Source: Dreissena polymorpha (taxonomy: Eukaryota; Mollusca; Bivalvia; Myida; Dreissenidae). From it: a stretch of DNA of 64,000 nucleotides. Below the pieces are notes generated by a model that worked only from the letters and a program-made list of their open reading frames with translations, had not been told where the DNA came from and ran no database searches. Shown one piece after another: positions 1-10,675 of this stretch. The DNA lies in contig NC_068359.1 of assembly GCF_020536995.1 (NCBI RefSeq), positions 105,595,257 to 105,659,256 on the forward strand. The letters run 5' to 3'. The translations under genes and the position numbers were made by a program. Each line of letters begins with the position of its first letter. The stretch's first letter is position 1.

Positions 1-51
<51 letters not shown>

Positions 52-147
52 AAGTAGCAACAGTAGCAGCAGCAGCAGTAGCAGTAGTAGTAGTTGTTGT
101 AGTAGTAGTAGTAGTAGCTGCAGGAGTAGTAATAGTAGCATAGTAGC

Positions 148-230
<83 letters not shown>

Positions 231-270
231 CAGTAGTTGCAGCAGTAGCAGCAGTAGCAGCAGTATCAAA
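1..270. repeat. (AGT)n compound trinucleotide microsatellite
   Basis: Nearly pure TAG repeats interrupted by CAG, TTG and GAA variants. The array starts before the window. After it, 271-980 is AT-rich with no coding signal that I can support. Confidence 0.95.
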
Positions 271-984
271 TAACTGCATAAACATTGGTCTATGCATTTT
301 CCAGATTTTTCATCAAGAGTCAATATCATGAACTGGAATTGTTGACTCTTAGGTATTATATGCCTATGTCAATGTTGAGTGCGAGCTGCACATCATAATT
401 ATCATATTGGTTCTTATTTCATGAACAATGAAATCAAAGCACAATGCTCTATAATCTGTAGATTATGTAACTTTTTCCATTGTTTATCAGTCTATTAACA
501 ACCATTTATTGTAATAGCCTTACATATAGATGATACAAGTGTTCTTTTTTCATAGATAAATAATTGATGGAACTTGGAAATAATTTGATCCGGATATTTT
601 TTGAAAATAGGGAACCTTGATTCTGAATTTTGTCAAACATAGTTTTGTTCCGTGAATATAGAGTATTATGTTTTGCGTTCATTATGTTATGGATTTTGTT
701 GTTCTTCTGGTTTGAAATATATAAATAAATCATATGAAGAAAAGATAAGCTAGTTGTTAAAATTTTATTTATTATTATATAATTATATAACACAGCAAAA
801 CATAACTGCAAGAATGTTGAGTGTACACATTATTAAAATAAAAGTTTCGTTAAACCCAGTACAATAAAATATGCATCATTTAAAATGGACAAATCATAAA
901 TTATTACATGTAATTGTGTCATGAATCAAAAGTAAAGAACATTTAGACGGCTATAATCTAATTAATGCATGTTCGTAAATTGTT

Positions 985-1118
985 TTACCAGATTGCCTGT
1001 TCAGTCCACACTAATCAGGGAGACACTTTCCGCTTTTGTCGTCCTGTACGGACTACACAGCCTAATCTGGGACAACACTATGTACATGCATTAAAACCTC
1101 TTTTTACAGAGCGAGCCC
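985..1118. repeat. Dispersed foldback element (CCAGATT.. / ..AATCTGG)
   Basis: The arms ccagattgcctgttcagtcc and ggactacacagcctaatctg pair imperfectly around a cactttccgcttttgtcgtc centre, followed by 'gggacaacactatg..catgcattaaaacc'. A diverged relative with the same centre and tail lies at 28700-28855. It is a short non-coding interspersed repeat of unknown class. From 1119 to 1900 I see nothing else that I can name. Confidence 0.55.
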
Positions 1119-1903
1119 CAATAATTTATTAAATGATTAATTAAGTCTTATTACATTATTTTTTTAAGAAACACTCAGAAAACTCTCAGTAAAACATGTT
1201 TATTTGATAGCAGGCGCAGGAACATTAGTTGAAACTGAAGTAAAATTATTCAGGAAATGTACATGAAGTTCCAAGCTTAACTAAACAGCACTTTCATTTC
1301 AAGCAATATATTATGGGATACCAAAGGGATTTTTTGGCATTTTTTCTGCTCGAGCAGAAGTTAAAGTTTCGACCCCTTTGGTGCGCCATAATATATCGAA
1401 TAAAATGTCTTGTTACTCGATAGTGTGCACGAAAATCGTCAATATTTTCTAGTATTCCCGTGTAATTTGGTACTGTATGATGTTCTTGTTTTGATAGAGT
1501 ATACTCAAAATAGTTAGTATACCGCATTCTTAAATAACCCATCCAAACTAAAGCGCGTTCCATCACTTACTCTACCAAACATGCGTATTACAACTTCCGT
1601 TTCCAGACTAAAGTGCGCGATCGAAGTTGACAATAGTTTACACTTTACAGTAAAGATGGTATAGTTTTACGGCAAACGAAGTTGAACTCCTTGTCTCTAT
1701 TATACATGTAGCTAATACCATATAAAAAAATAACAAAAAAATATGGGCTTCCATCCTGAGCTTAGAAGAAAACATGTGTGTTTATTGCATGGAATTTCAG
1801 CCGAATAAACATCTTAATGTGACGTGAATACTAACACGTGGGTGTAAAATAGCGTGAACCCAAACGACCATACTCGCAACAATCACGCACCAATGTCGGA
1901 ATT

Positions 1904-2519
1904 TTGACTACTACTCTAGTAGTGCTACTATTACTGCTGCAGCTACTACTACAACAACAACAACTACTACTGCTACTGCTGCTGCTACTGCTGCTACTTC
2001 TACTACTTCTACTTCTACTACTACTACTACTAGTACTACTACTACTATTACTACTACTACTACTACTACTACTAATACTACCACTGCTACTACTACTACG
2101 GCTATCACTACTAATACTGCTGCTACTTCTGCTACTACTGCTACTCCTGCTACTGCTGCTACTGCAGCTACTGCTGCTAGTGCTGCTGCTGCTACTGCTT
2201 CTACTGCTGCTACTGATGCTACTTCTGCTACTGCTTCTACTGCTGCTACTGCTGCTACTTCTGCTACTGCAGCTACTGCTTCTATTGCTGCTACTGATGC
2301 TACTTCTGCTACTGCTTCTACTGCTGCTACTGCTTCTACTGCTGCTACTACTGATACTGCTGCTACTGCTGCTTCTGCGGCTAATGCTGCTACAGCTACT
2401 ACTGTTGCTGCTGCTGCTTCAGCTGCTACTGCTGCTGCTTCTACTGCTGCTGCTGCTGTTGCTACTGCTGCTACTGCTGCTGCTGCTGCTGCTACTACTA
2501 CTACTACTACTACTACTAG

Positions 2520-2585
<66 letters not shown>

Positions 2586-2780
2586 AACTACTACTACTAC
2601 TTCTACTACTACTACTACTTTTACTACTGCTACAACTACTGCTACTCCTGCTACTGCTGTTACTGCTGCTTCTGTGGCTACTGCTGCTACAGCTGCTACT
2701 GCTGCTACAGCTGCTACTGCTGCTGCTACTGCTTCTACTGCTGCTACTGCTGCTACTGCTACTACTACTACTACTACTAG

Positions 2781-2861
<81 letters not shown>

Positions 2862-3335
2862 TACTACTGCTACTGCTGCTTCTGCTGCTGCTGCTACTAC
2901 TACTACTGCAGCTACTACTACTACTACACAACTACTACTCCTGCTACTGCTGCTAGTGCTGCTGCTGCTACTGCTTCTACCGCTGCTATTGCTGCTACTT
3001 CTGCTACTGTAGCTACTGCTCCTACTTCTGCTACTAATGTTACTGCTGCTACTGCTTCTACTGCTGCTGCTGCTACTGCTTCTACTGCTGCTACTGCTTC
3101 TACTGCTGCTGCTGGTGCTACTGCTGCTGTTGCTGCTACTGCTGATGCTGCTACTGCTTCTACTGCAGCTACTACTACTGCCACTGCTGGTGGTGCTGCT
3201 ACTGTTACCACACTGCTACTGCTAATGCTACTATTACTACTCCTGATTCTGCTACTACTACAACTGCTACTACCACTACCACCAGTCCAACTACCACTAC
3301 CACTACTACCAGTCTCACTACCACTACCACTTCCG

Positions 3336-3416
<81 letters not shown>

Positions 3417-3522
3417 ATACTGCTGCTACTTCTGCTACTACTACTACTACAGCTACAGTTACTACCAGTCCCACTACCACTACCACTACTACCAGTCTCA
3501 CTACCACTACCGCTACTACTAT

Positions 3523-3558
<36 letters not shown>

Positions 3559-3671
3559 AACAACTACTACTACTGCTGCTACTGCTGCTACTGCTTCTAC
3601 TGCTGCTACTGCTGCTGCTGCTACTGCTGCTGCTACTCTTCTACTTCTCCTACTACTGCTGCTGCTGCTAC

Positions 3672-3705
<34 letters not shown>

Positions 3706-3721
3706 GTTATTGCTGCTACTA
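1904..3721. repeat. 1.8-kb (ACT/GCT)n compound trinucleotide array
   Basis: An uninterrupted run of CTA, CTG, CTT and CCA triplets. Pure (ACT)n blocks (about 2490-2580, 2757-2855, 3335-3415) alternate with GCT-rich blocks. Long open frames run through it on both strands as poly-Leu, poly-Thr, poly-Ser or poly-Val, as expected of a triplet repeat without stops. They are not genes. Confidence 0.95.
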
Positions 3722-3809
3722 GATGCCGTTATTTTTACTTTAGCTGAAAAAGTTACTATAACACCTTGCTTGCATATGAAAAAATTACTCCCACACCGGT
3801 CGAAATGCG

Positions 3810-4805
3810 ATACTTGCGCGATATTTGCTCGATATAGTGTCGAGTGTCATTTCGTGCGTCGAGAGAATGTCGCGCGTCGTATCGTGCGTCGAGAGAATGT
3901 CGCGTGTCGACCTAGGGATTTTTAGGTCGACCGGCGACATTTTCGCGATATATCATATTGAAGGTCGCGCGTCGTATCGTGCGTCGAGAGAATGTCGAGT
4001 GTCGCGCTCAAAGGTTGACACACGACATTCAAGCGACATTCTCTCGACGCACGATACGACGCGCGACAATTAAGTCGACAGTCAAGATTTTCTGCAATAT
4101 TTTTATTCTAAAACCCAGCGCGATATGCGACACTCAAATCTTGATTGTCGCATGATTGTCGCGCGTCGTATCGTGCGTCGAGAGAATGTCGCTTGAATGT
4201 CGTGCGTCGACCTCGAAGGTCGACACGCGACAATCAACTTGGCCCTGTCCGGATTCCGTGCGAGTGTCATATCGTGCGTCGAGAGACTGTTGCGCGTCGT
4301 ATCGTGCGTCGAGAGAATATCGTGTGTCGACCTAAGGGTTTTAAGGTCGACATGCGACACTTGCGCGATATTTGCTCGATATAGTCTCGAGTGTCATATC
4401 GTGCGTCGAGAGAATGTCGCGCGTCGTATCGTGCGTCGAGAGAATGTCGCGTGTCGACCTAGGAATTTTGAGGTCGACAGGCGACATTCTCGCGATATAT
4501 CAAATCGAATGTCGCGCGTCGTATCGTGCGTCGAGAGAATGTCGAGTGTCGCGCTCGAAGGTCGACACACGACATTCAAGCGATACTCTCTCGTTGCACG
4601 ATACGACGCGCGACAATTCAGTCGACAGTCAAGATTTTCTGCAATATTTTTTTCTAAAACCCAGCGCGATATGCGACACTCAAATCTTGATTGTCGCATG
4701 ATTTTCGCGCGTCGTATCGAGCGTCGAGAGAATGTCGCTTGAATGTCGTGCGTCGGCCTGGAAGGTTGACACGCGACAATCAACTTGGCCCTATCTGGAT
4801 TCCGT
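3810..4805. repeat. CpG-rich palindromic tandem array, 546-bp period
   Basis: The segment from gatacttgcgcgatatttgc (3810) to ggattccgt (4259) recurs 546 bp later (4356-4805). The stretch between the copies (4260-4355) is built of the same words. The word CGTGCGTCGAGAGAATGTCG occurs about nine times, and on the other strand near 4035 and 4580. Each unit holds a long inverted repeat. In unit 1, 4021-4070 pairs perfectly with 4155-4204 (50 bp) around an 84-base centre. Short palindromes based on GGTCGACC also recur. CpG density far exceeds the AT-rich surroundings. Confidence 0.85.
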
Positions 4806-5570
4806 AACAAATAACACATATTTTATACATCTAGAATCTGTATTTTTGTTGCCATATTTTGCCAATATTTGGATCAAGAACTTTCAATCGCATTCAATGA
4901 TGTATTACCTATCATTATTCCTTATTAAATGTTTGTGTAATGTATTGAATATTTATGTATTGCTAGTGTTTGGTCCATACAAATTGATGAATGTTCTTTT
5001 ATTGGAATTTAATGTAAATGTAGAATTTGTTGTCATTCAATAACAGATGTACTTTCCTAATTGGATCTATTGTTCATATAAGTTTGGAATAGGCGCAATG
5101 CCCTCTTATTTCAATAATGTTATTGGCGTCGCACTGGAGTGCGGCGACTAGTATGTAATGCATTTTTTTCGCTTATGGGAGGAGAAGTTATTATACGGAT
5201 CAATGTATATATTTTTGTTTTAAGAATATCTTGCATAGTGATGATTTTTTGTGTAAATTAGTGTAAATAAGTACTGCATTTGTGCCTATTACATTTATTA
5301 CATTTATTGCCAATAATGCAAAGCTAATTGTTTTAATTAATAACTGATCACAGGGGAAAGATCACAGGGACTGGGCAAATACGCGAAACTTTCTGGTTTT
5401 GTATAAAAACAAAACATAATCAAAATATATTTATTTTGTGTTTTTTCTAACAATAGCGCAGACTTTTGCTGTTCGAGTTTTGGTTAACGCGTATTTTCTT
5501 CAATTTTACAAGACGACAGCGATTACACGGTTTATTGCTTAATTGATAACCGTTACACTACATTCACTTA
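4806..5570. other. AT-rich stretch, no gene recognised
   Basis: The longest open frames are short and lack family features. A small hairpin (gtcgcactggagtgcggcgac) sits near 5129. Nothing else is supported. Confidence 0.5.
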
Positions 5571-5836
5571 TTAAGGCAGTAGGTGCCTAGTGAGATCGGG
5601 AATATTCGGTCGATATCGCCGTATTCGGAAAGCGTTTCGGCTATAAGCGATATCTACGGTAAAGTCCGGAAATTATACTAAATACACGAAATAAATTTGT
5701 ATTTTTTATTTAAGAGTTAAATTTGCTGATCTTTTTAAGATTGAATAACTATACAATACAAATATAAGTTAAATATTTTCGTTTCATAAAATATTTGTGT
5801 TCATGACGTCATGGTTGTTGACATTTTCTTAGCAAA

Positions 5837-6826
5837 ATGAAAGTGCGAAATAAAAGCGAGCGATTAGCAAAATCGAAAAAGAAGCAAACACCGATCGACA
5901 ACGTTGTGTTCGATAACAAGTATTCATTTACCGAGCTCTGCGATGGCGATTTATGTGAAAATGACTCACGTAAAAGCTATTCGCATTTGCTAAATGGCGT
6001 GAAAAGAGTAAGCAGAAGTGGGTGGGGGGATGGAAGAAGATTGATTGACTCGTTGAGCTGGAGGTTTTGCTAAACAAATTACAGTATGGTCAGTTTTCTA
6101 ATCTGTGTCCCATTCCTTTGACAATATATAACATTGTTGGCGAACTACAAAATGGCCTCAGTGGTTATTTGTACGTTGTTTGTGAAAACCCTGAATGTAG
6201 AAAAGTCAACCGTGTTGCTTATGGAAAGCAGCACTATCTCAAGATCAGGGGAATGCCATGCTTTGACGTAAATACCAAGCTTGGAACAGGTATGCATGTC
6301 TTCATTTTTCAACCTGCCATTTCTATCAATGTTTAATCATTGTACAATTGCCATTGATCTTTGGACTTACACATTTTCAGACCCCTTAAAATTCCAAGTG
6401 TCATTCCCAGTGAATATTTGTTTATCGTGTAATATATAAGGAAACATTCCGGTGTCCATCATATTCAGTTTTCAAATTTAGTTTCGCATTTGTGTTGCTA
6501 AATCCAATTAATTGCTCATTCATGTTATTTAATAATGTAATGATGATACGAATGGATTCTATGAAAATACATTGTGACGCCATTATTAAGTAACTACGGC
6601 CTTATTTCGTTTTCATGTTCTTATCATTTTCAATTCTCTTTTCAGCAATGATAGTCAGTTTGGGCAGGCCGGTGAAGGTAAATAACTTCCTAACCACTCT
6701 AAACATAACGCTTCTGGCAAAAATAAATCTTAAGAAGATGGAGGCTCGTGCTGGGGAGGCCATCAAGAAAATCTCAACTGCGTCGTCTAACAAGGCTGCC
6801 ATTGATGCTTATGAGAAAGAAATGGA
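5837..6826 (+). pseudogene. Mutator-like transposase domain, three exon pieces (copy 1)
   Basis: Opens with MKVRNKSERLAKSKKKQTP and GWGDGRRLI. A second frame from about 6067 gives NKLQYGQF, IYNIVGELQNGLSGYLYVVC, CENPEC and GMPCFDVNTKLGT up to a GT donor after 6289. Exon 3 (6646-6826) joins in phase to give DVNTKLGTAMIVSLGRPVKV, NNFLTTLNITLL and ARAGEAI. The DVNTK..MI...G....NNFLTTLN pattern is what I recognise from Mutator-like transposase domains common in mollusc and cnidarian genomes. The frame changes between GWGDGRRLI and the VELEVLLNKL stretch, and the domain stops at a donor after EKEM, so the C-terminal part is absent. Copy 2 shares both defects. A cysteine kept in copy 2 (QFCNLCP) is serine here. 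Confidence 0.6.
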
Positions 6827-7365
6827 GTAAGTGTAAAAAACTAACTTTTAATACAATGTTATTGACTATTCTGGTGCCAAATTTTAATATTTTTTCTCAT
6901 CAACTGTCTTCTTATTTCCTATTCCAGATGAACATGAAACATATTAATAATAATTGTTTTATTAAAGGCACTGTGTTCAAAGTTTGGTAAAATTACATTT
7001 TTTTTAAAGATTTTTGGTTAGAACCCCAGGGCAGGCACATTATTAAAATATTTGTGATTGTTATTATAAATATTAAAAGCTATTCCAAATATTACAATTT
7101 TTTTAAAATAAATTCATTACTTTTCGTAATAAATCTTATGAAAGAGCATATGTATATTAAAATTCTGAGCTATTCATATAAATGGTGAATTCTTTTCACA
7201 AGCGATAATTTGAGTTCAACGACTTGTCAATATGTAATGTGCTTGTTGTGCTGAAAATTGATTGTTCTCATAACCAACGATCATATAAGGCGTCAGAATG
7301 AAACTAAAAGGGGAATTATAAAATTCATTAAATAAGCATTGTGTGAATTTAATTTTGTATTTCAG
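6827..7365. other. Presumed intron between the two transposon domains
   Basis: AT-rich. Begins with donor gtaagtg and ends with tttgtatttcag at 7365. A second acceptor-like tract (tattccag, about 6927) opens no clear exon. The first acidic exonuclease motif (FDxETTG), expected just before MPDITQIAA, is not found here. Confidence 0.45.
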
Positions 7366-8141
7366 TTCGAGGTACAGTAATGCCTGATATTACTCAGATT
7401 GCTGCTGTGCATTTGAAGACGCGTTTTAAGTTCTCGACATTTGTGAAGACAACAGTGTCAATTTCTTCGGAAGCTCAGAAAGTAATTGGCATTTCTGTTG
7501 ATGATCATGGCATAATGCGTGTAAATGGTGGAAGTGTTGATAGTGTATCAATTATAACTTTTCTACATGATTGTATGATGTGGCTTGCAAAGTTTCCCAG
7601 AGCCATTTGTGTTGCACATAATGGGCGCAGGTTTGATTTTCCGGTTTTGGTTAGTGCATTGCTGAACACACACTGTTTTGAAACGTTTTGTAATTGTGTA
7701 AGCAGTTTTGTTGACTCTTTGCCGGTTTTCAAAATTCGTATCCTGGACAGTCACACAAAAAGGAAGATCTAGTGAACGTGTTCTCCAGGCAACCTGCAGC
7801 GCCCACAGTGCTCCTGATGATGTTGAAGCACTGGGATCTTTGCTTAAAACATGTAAAATTACTGACAATATGGCCCACATCTTTAATGTTACTGCAATCC
7901 ATTATTCAGTTTGTTTAAGTCATGAAAAGCCTTAAAGGCAAAGAACATTAGATTGTTAGACGTGCTGTTGCATAGAGGAACTCTAAAGCGACCAACAGCT
8001 GAAAACATTGCGGGATATGGACTGGCCTTGTGTCATTTGAAAGCCATATTTTCTAGTTCCGGAGAGGATGACTTTAGGGATACTTTCATTGCTAAAAACA
8101 ATGAGGGACTACCAAAAGTCACAAACGCAATTTTTTTTTAA
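7366..8141 (+). pseudogene. DEDDh 3'-5' exonuclease domain (PML-exonuclease-like), copy 1
   Basis: The exon opens after tttcag with RGTVMPDITQIAAVHL, then VIGISVDDHGIM, WLAKFPRAICVAHNGRRFDF (exonuclease motif II, HNxxxFDFP), DSLPVFKIRIL, and in a shifted frame HSAPDDVEALGSLL (motif III, HxxxDD). A further frame from 7953 gives LKRPTAENIAGYGLALCHLK and EGLPKV, the usual C-terminal block of this family. Motif I is missing from the visible exon. The fold removes nucleotides from DNA or RNA 3' ends in active members. With motif I missing and at least two frame changes this copy cannot be active as it stands. The first frame change is shared with copy 2. Confidence 0.65.
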
Positions 8142-8435
8142 ATCTGAAGTGGTCCCTAAAATCGGTCAGTTTTTCAGTGACGAAAAGTGACGGAACGAGA
8201 TAATATGGCTTTCAAATGTCACGCGGCCAGTCAAAATCACGCAATGGCTTTATACTGATACTAAATTATGTACATCTAGTTGTCATTAATCTGGCTGTTT
8301 TTATTAAAATATAAGTTGTATATTATTGTGCTACATGTTTAAAGAACATGATAACTTATACATCTTTATGCTACGTAATATTGGGACAACTTTGACATTT
8401 TGTGGTGAACTGCGCCTGTATTCATATGTTTGCCT

Positions 8436-9204
8436 TAGCTCGGCTGTTTTGGGAGAAAACTCCGATGTATTGTTATAGCCTCTTCGTCGTCCGCTGTCCG
8501 ACGTCCGCCGTCGTTCTAAAACCTTTTCATTGGCTCTAAAATTAAAGTGCTTCAACCTACAACTTTGAAACTTCATATGTACATGCATCTTGATGAGTTC
8601 TACACGCCACACCCATTTTTGGGTCACTAGGTCAAAGGTCAATGTCACTGTGACCTCTAATATAAAACTTTAACTTTGCCTCTAACATCATAGTGCTTCC
8701 ACCTACAACTTTGAAACTTCATATGTACATGCACCTTGATGAGTTCTACATGCCACACCCATTTTTGGGTCACTAGGTCAAAGATCAAGGTCACTGTGAC
8801 CTCTAATATAAAACTTTAACTTTGCCTCTAACATCACAGTGCTTCCACCTACAACTTTGAAACTTCATATGTACATGCACCTTCTAATATAAAACTTTAA
8901 CTTTGCCTCTAACATCATAGTGCTTCCACCTACAACTTTGAAACTTCATATGTACATGCACCTTGATGAGTTCTACACACCACACCCATTTTTTGGTCAC
9001 TAGGTCAAAGGTCAAGGTCACTGTCACCTCTAATATAAAACTTTAACCTTGCCTCTAACATCACAGTACTTCCACCTACAACTTTGAAACTTCATATGTA
9101 GATGCACCTTGATGAGTTCTACACACCACACCCATTTTGGGTCACTAGGTAAAAGGTCAAGCTTTCGCAGCCGAGCGTGGCACCCGTTATGCGATGCTCT
9201 TATT
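8436..9204 (+). mobile_element. Tandem-core element, AGCTCGGCTG family
   Basis: Starts ttagctcggctgttttggga, followed by a CGTC-rich stretch (cgtcgtccgctgtccgacgt). Then come about four cores of roughly 146 bp carrying aactttgaaacttcatatgt and aggtcaaggtcactgtgacc; one core is shortened. The end reads cagccgagcgtgg...gatgctctt, and cagccgag mirrors the 5' ctcggctg. It lies inside the TTAA transposon and so is younger. Confidence 0.65.
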
Positions 9205-9897
9205 AATGTATTATTATATCAATATTAATTCAAAGTTAGCTAAATTTCTTCACATGTCATGGTTTATAACTGTAGCTTTTAATAAGCAACTAGAAAACCC
9301 CCAAAAAGAAGTGATATACAAATTTATCCTTAAATTCATTGCGTGAAAATGAATTGGGGTAGGCATACTCAAAGTAAAATTTCTTGAGATAGGAACGGTA
9401 AAACTTCCTGAAATTCATTCAGTGTGTAGAAAATATGTTGTGTTAAATAAATATGTACAATATATGCATTTCATCACACTACAAGTGACATAAAACGTAA
9501 TTAAAGTTTCTTGTCACTGAACCATTTGTTGTCGTTTTTGCCATTTTATCCAGATAAGTGCATATATTATTGGACATCAAAGGCACAATTCTGTTTCAAT
9601 GACACTTTTTAAATTCTGTATCTACTAACAAAATCCAGTCGAGTACGTTTATTAAGTTAATTGTCAAAACATATGTATATCCCATTACAAAAAACTATAT
9701 ATTTTGGATATAGGGTAAATCCATAGAAAACGCCCAACGGAGTCAAGGGGTAGGTGTATTCAACCAAGTATAAAAAGTTAACCGGCTGGTAAAAAGTTTT
9801 AAAATTTTGCAGTTAGTTGTGATATACAATTTACTATGTGGAAATAATAACAAAGCGTGTTTCTGGAAAAGTACCCATTAGGCTCCCACTACCTTAA

Positions 9898-10150
9898 TAT
9901 CTTAGTTAGAAGGTGATTTTTCAAGCGGTTCCGTAGTGTAGTGGTTACACGCTCGCTTCACATGTGAGAGGTCCAAGGTTCGAGCCCCAGTAGAATCAAA
10001 TTATTTTATTTGTGTTCTATGTAAACTTTTTGTTTTGATGAAGACATTTTATTTTAAATAAATATGCTGTTTTATTGTAACCATTTTTTGTTTTTATTAT
10101 GCCCATGAAATATATGTGTGAGAGGGTGGGGGGTTCGTAAACACATTTAA
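9898..10150 (+). mobile_element. tRNA-Val-derived SINE, copy 1
   Basis: A tRNA-like head at 9927-9998 has box A tagtgtagtgg (9934-9944), anticodon arm ctcgc-ttcacat-gtgag (CAC, valine) and box B ggttcgagccc (9977-9987). The acceptor and T stems are mismatched, so this is a SINE head rather than a working tRNA. A non-tRNA body with aaactttttgttttgatg and ttaaataaatatgctgtttt follows. The leader from 9898 (atcttagttagaaggtgatt) is shared with copy 2. Confidence 0.7.
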
Positions 10151-10480
10151 ACCTTCTTTGTTCCACTATCCTAGCAACCACCTACTCTAGTTACTAATAA
10201 AGGCGCTATAGAGCGCAAAGCGCGACACGTATTATTAATTGTAATAATTAGTCTTGATAAAGGAAGCAGCCGCTTATCAATGAGGAGCACCATCACAGCA
10301 CCCCAGTCTCATTACTATCAAGTCCTCCTACAGGTTTTTTTTAAGAACCACATATAGAATGCCGCAGGCCTGACCGTATCTTGCCAGTGGTATGGACCCT
10401 TTGGTATGGACCTTTAACCCCGCTCACTATCCAGCGTCTAAACTTCCGGGTTTACATTTAAACTGACTATTAATAGCTTA
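10151..10480. other. Spacer between the two SINE copies
   Basis: No coding signal. Contains the GC-rich words gcgctatagagcgcaaagcgcg near 10203 and a duplicated ggtatggacc near 10388-10410. Nothing else is recognised. Confidence 0.4.
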
Positions 10481-10672
10481 TTAATATCTTAGTTAGAAGG
10501 TGATTTTTCAAGCGGTTCCGTTGTGTTGTGGTTACACGCTCGCTTCACATGTGAGAGGCCCAAGGTTCGAGCCCCAGTAGAATCAAATTATTTTATTTGT
10601 GTTCTATGTAAACTTTTTGTTTTGATGTAGACATTTTAGTTTAAATAAATATGCTGTTTTAATGTAATCATT
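10481..10672 (+). mobile_element. tRNA-Val-derived SINE, copy 2
   Basis: Repeats 9894-10085 closely, including ttaatatcttagttagaagg and the tRNA-like head at 10513-10585. Box A is altered (ttgtgttgtgg), while box B ggttcgagccc is intact. Its last 61 bases (10610-10670) recur at 12832-12892. Confidence 0.7.
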
Positions 10673-10675
10673 TTG

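Larger units (their letters stand above)
5571..9897 (+). mobile_element. TTAA-flanked DNA transposon with Mutator-like and exonuclease domains (copy 1)
   Basis: TTAA at 5571-5574 and 9894-9897 bracket imperfect terminal inverted repeats: ggcagtaggtgcctagtgag on the left, and the right end read in reverse as ggtagtgggagcctaatggg (15 of 20 identical). TTAA duplications are known for Kolobok and piggyBac elements. The interior carries exons of a Mutator-like transposase domain (5837-6826) and a DEDDh exonuclease domain (7366-8141), and a younger tandem-core element at 8436-9204. Placement in a Kolobok-type group is inference from TTAA, the terminal repeats and the domain. The terminal repeats are diverged, so it looks inactive. 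Confidence 0.6.

Noticed and set aside
1904-3722. Long open frames of poly-Leu, poly-Ser, poly-Thr, poly-Val on both strands
   Set aside because: Stop-free triplet repeats give open frames in several frames at once; no other coding signal. The same holds at 25932-26792 and 53836-54615.
3710-4819. Overlapping frames rich in SCVERMSRV
   Set aside because: They follow the palindromic tandem array and exist on both strands in register with the repeat.
9927-10585. Two tRNA-Val(CAC) genes
   Set aside because: Anticodon arm and box B are good, but acceptor and T stems do not pair, and both carry the same non-tRNA body, so they are SINE heads.
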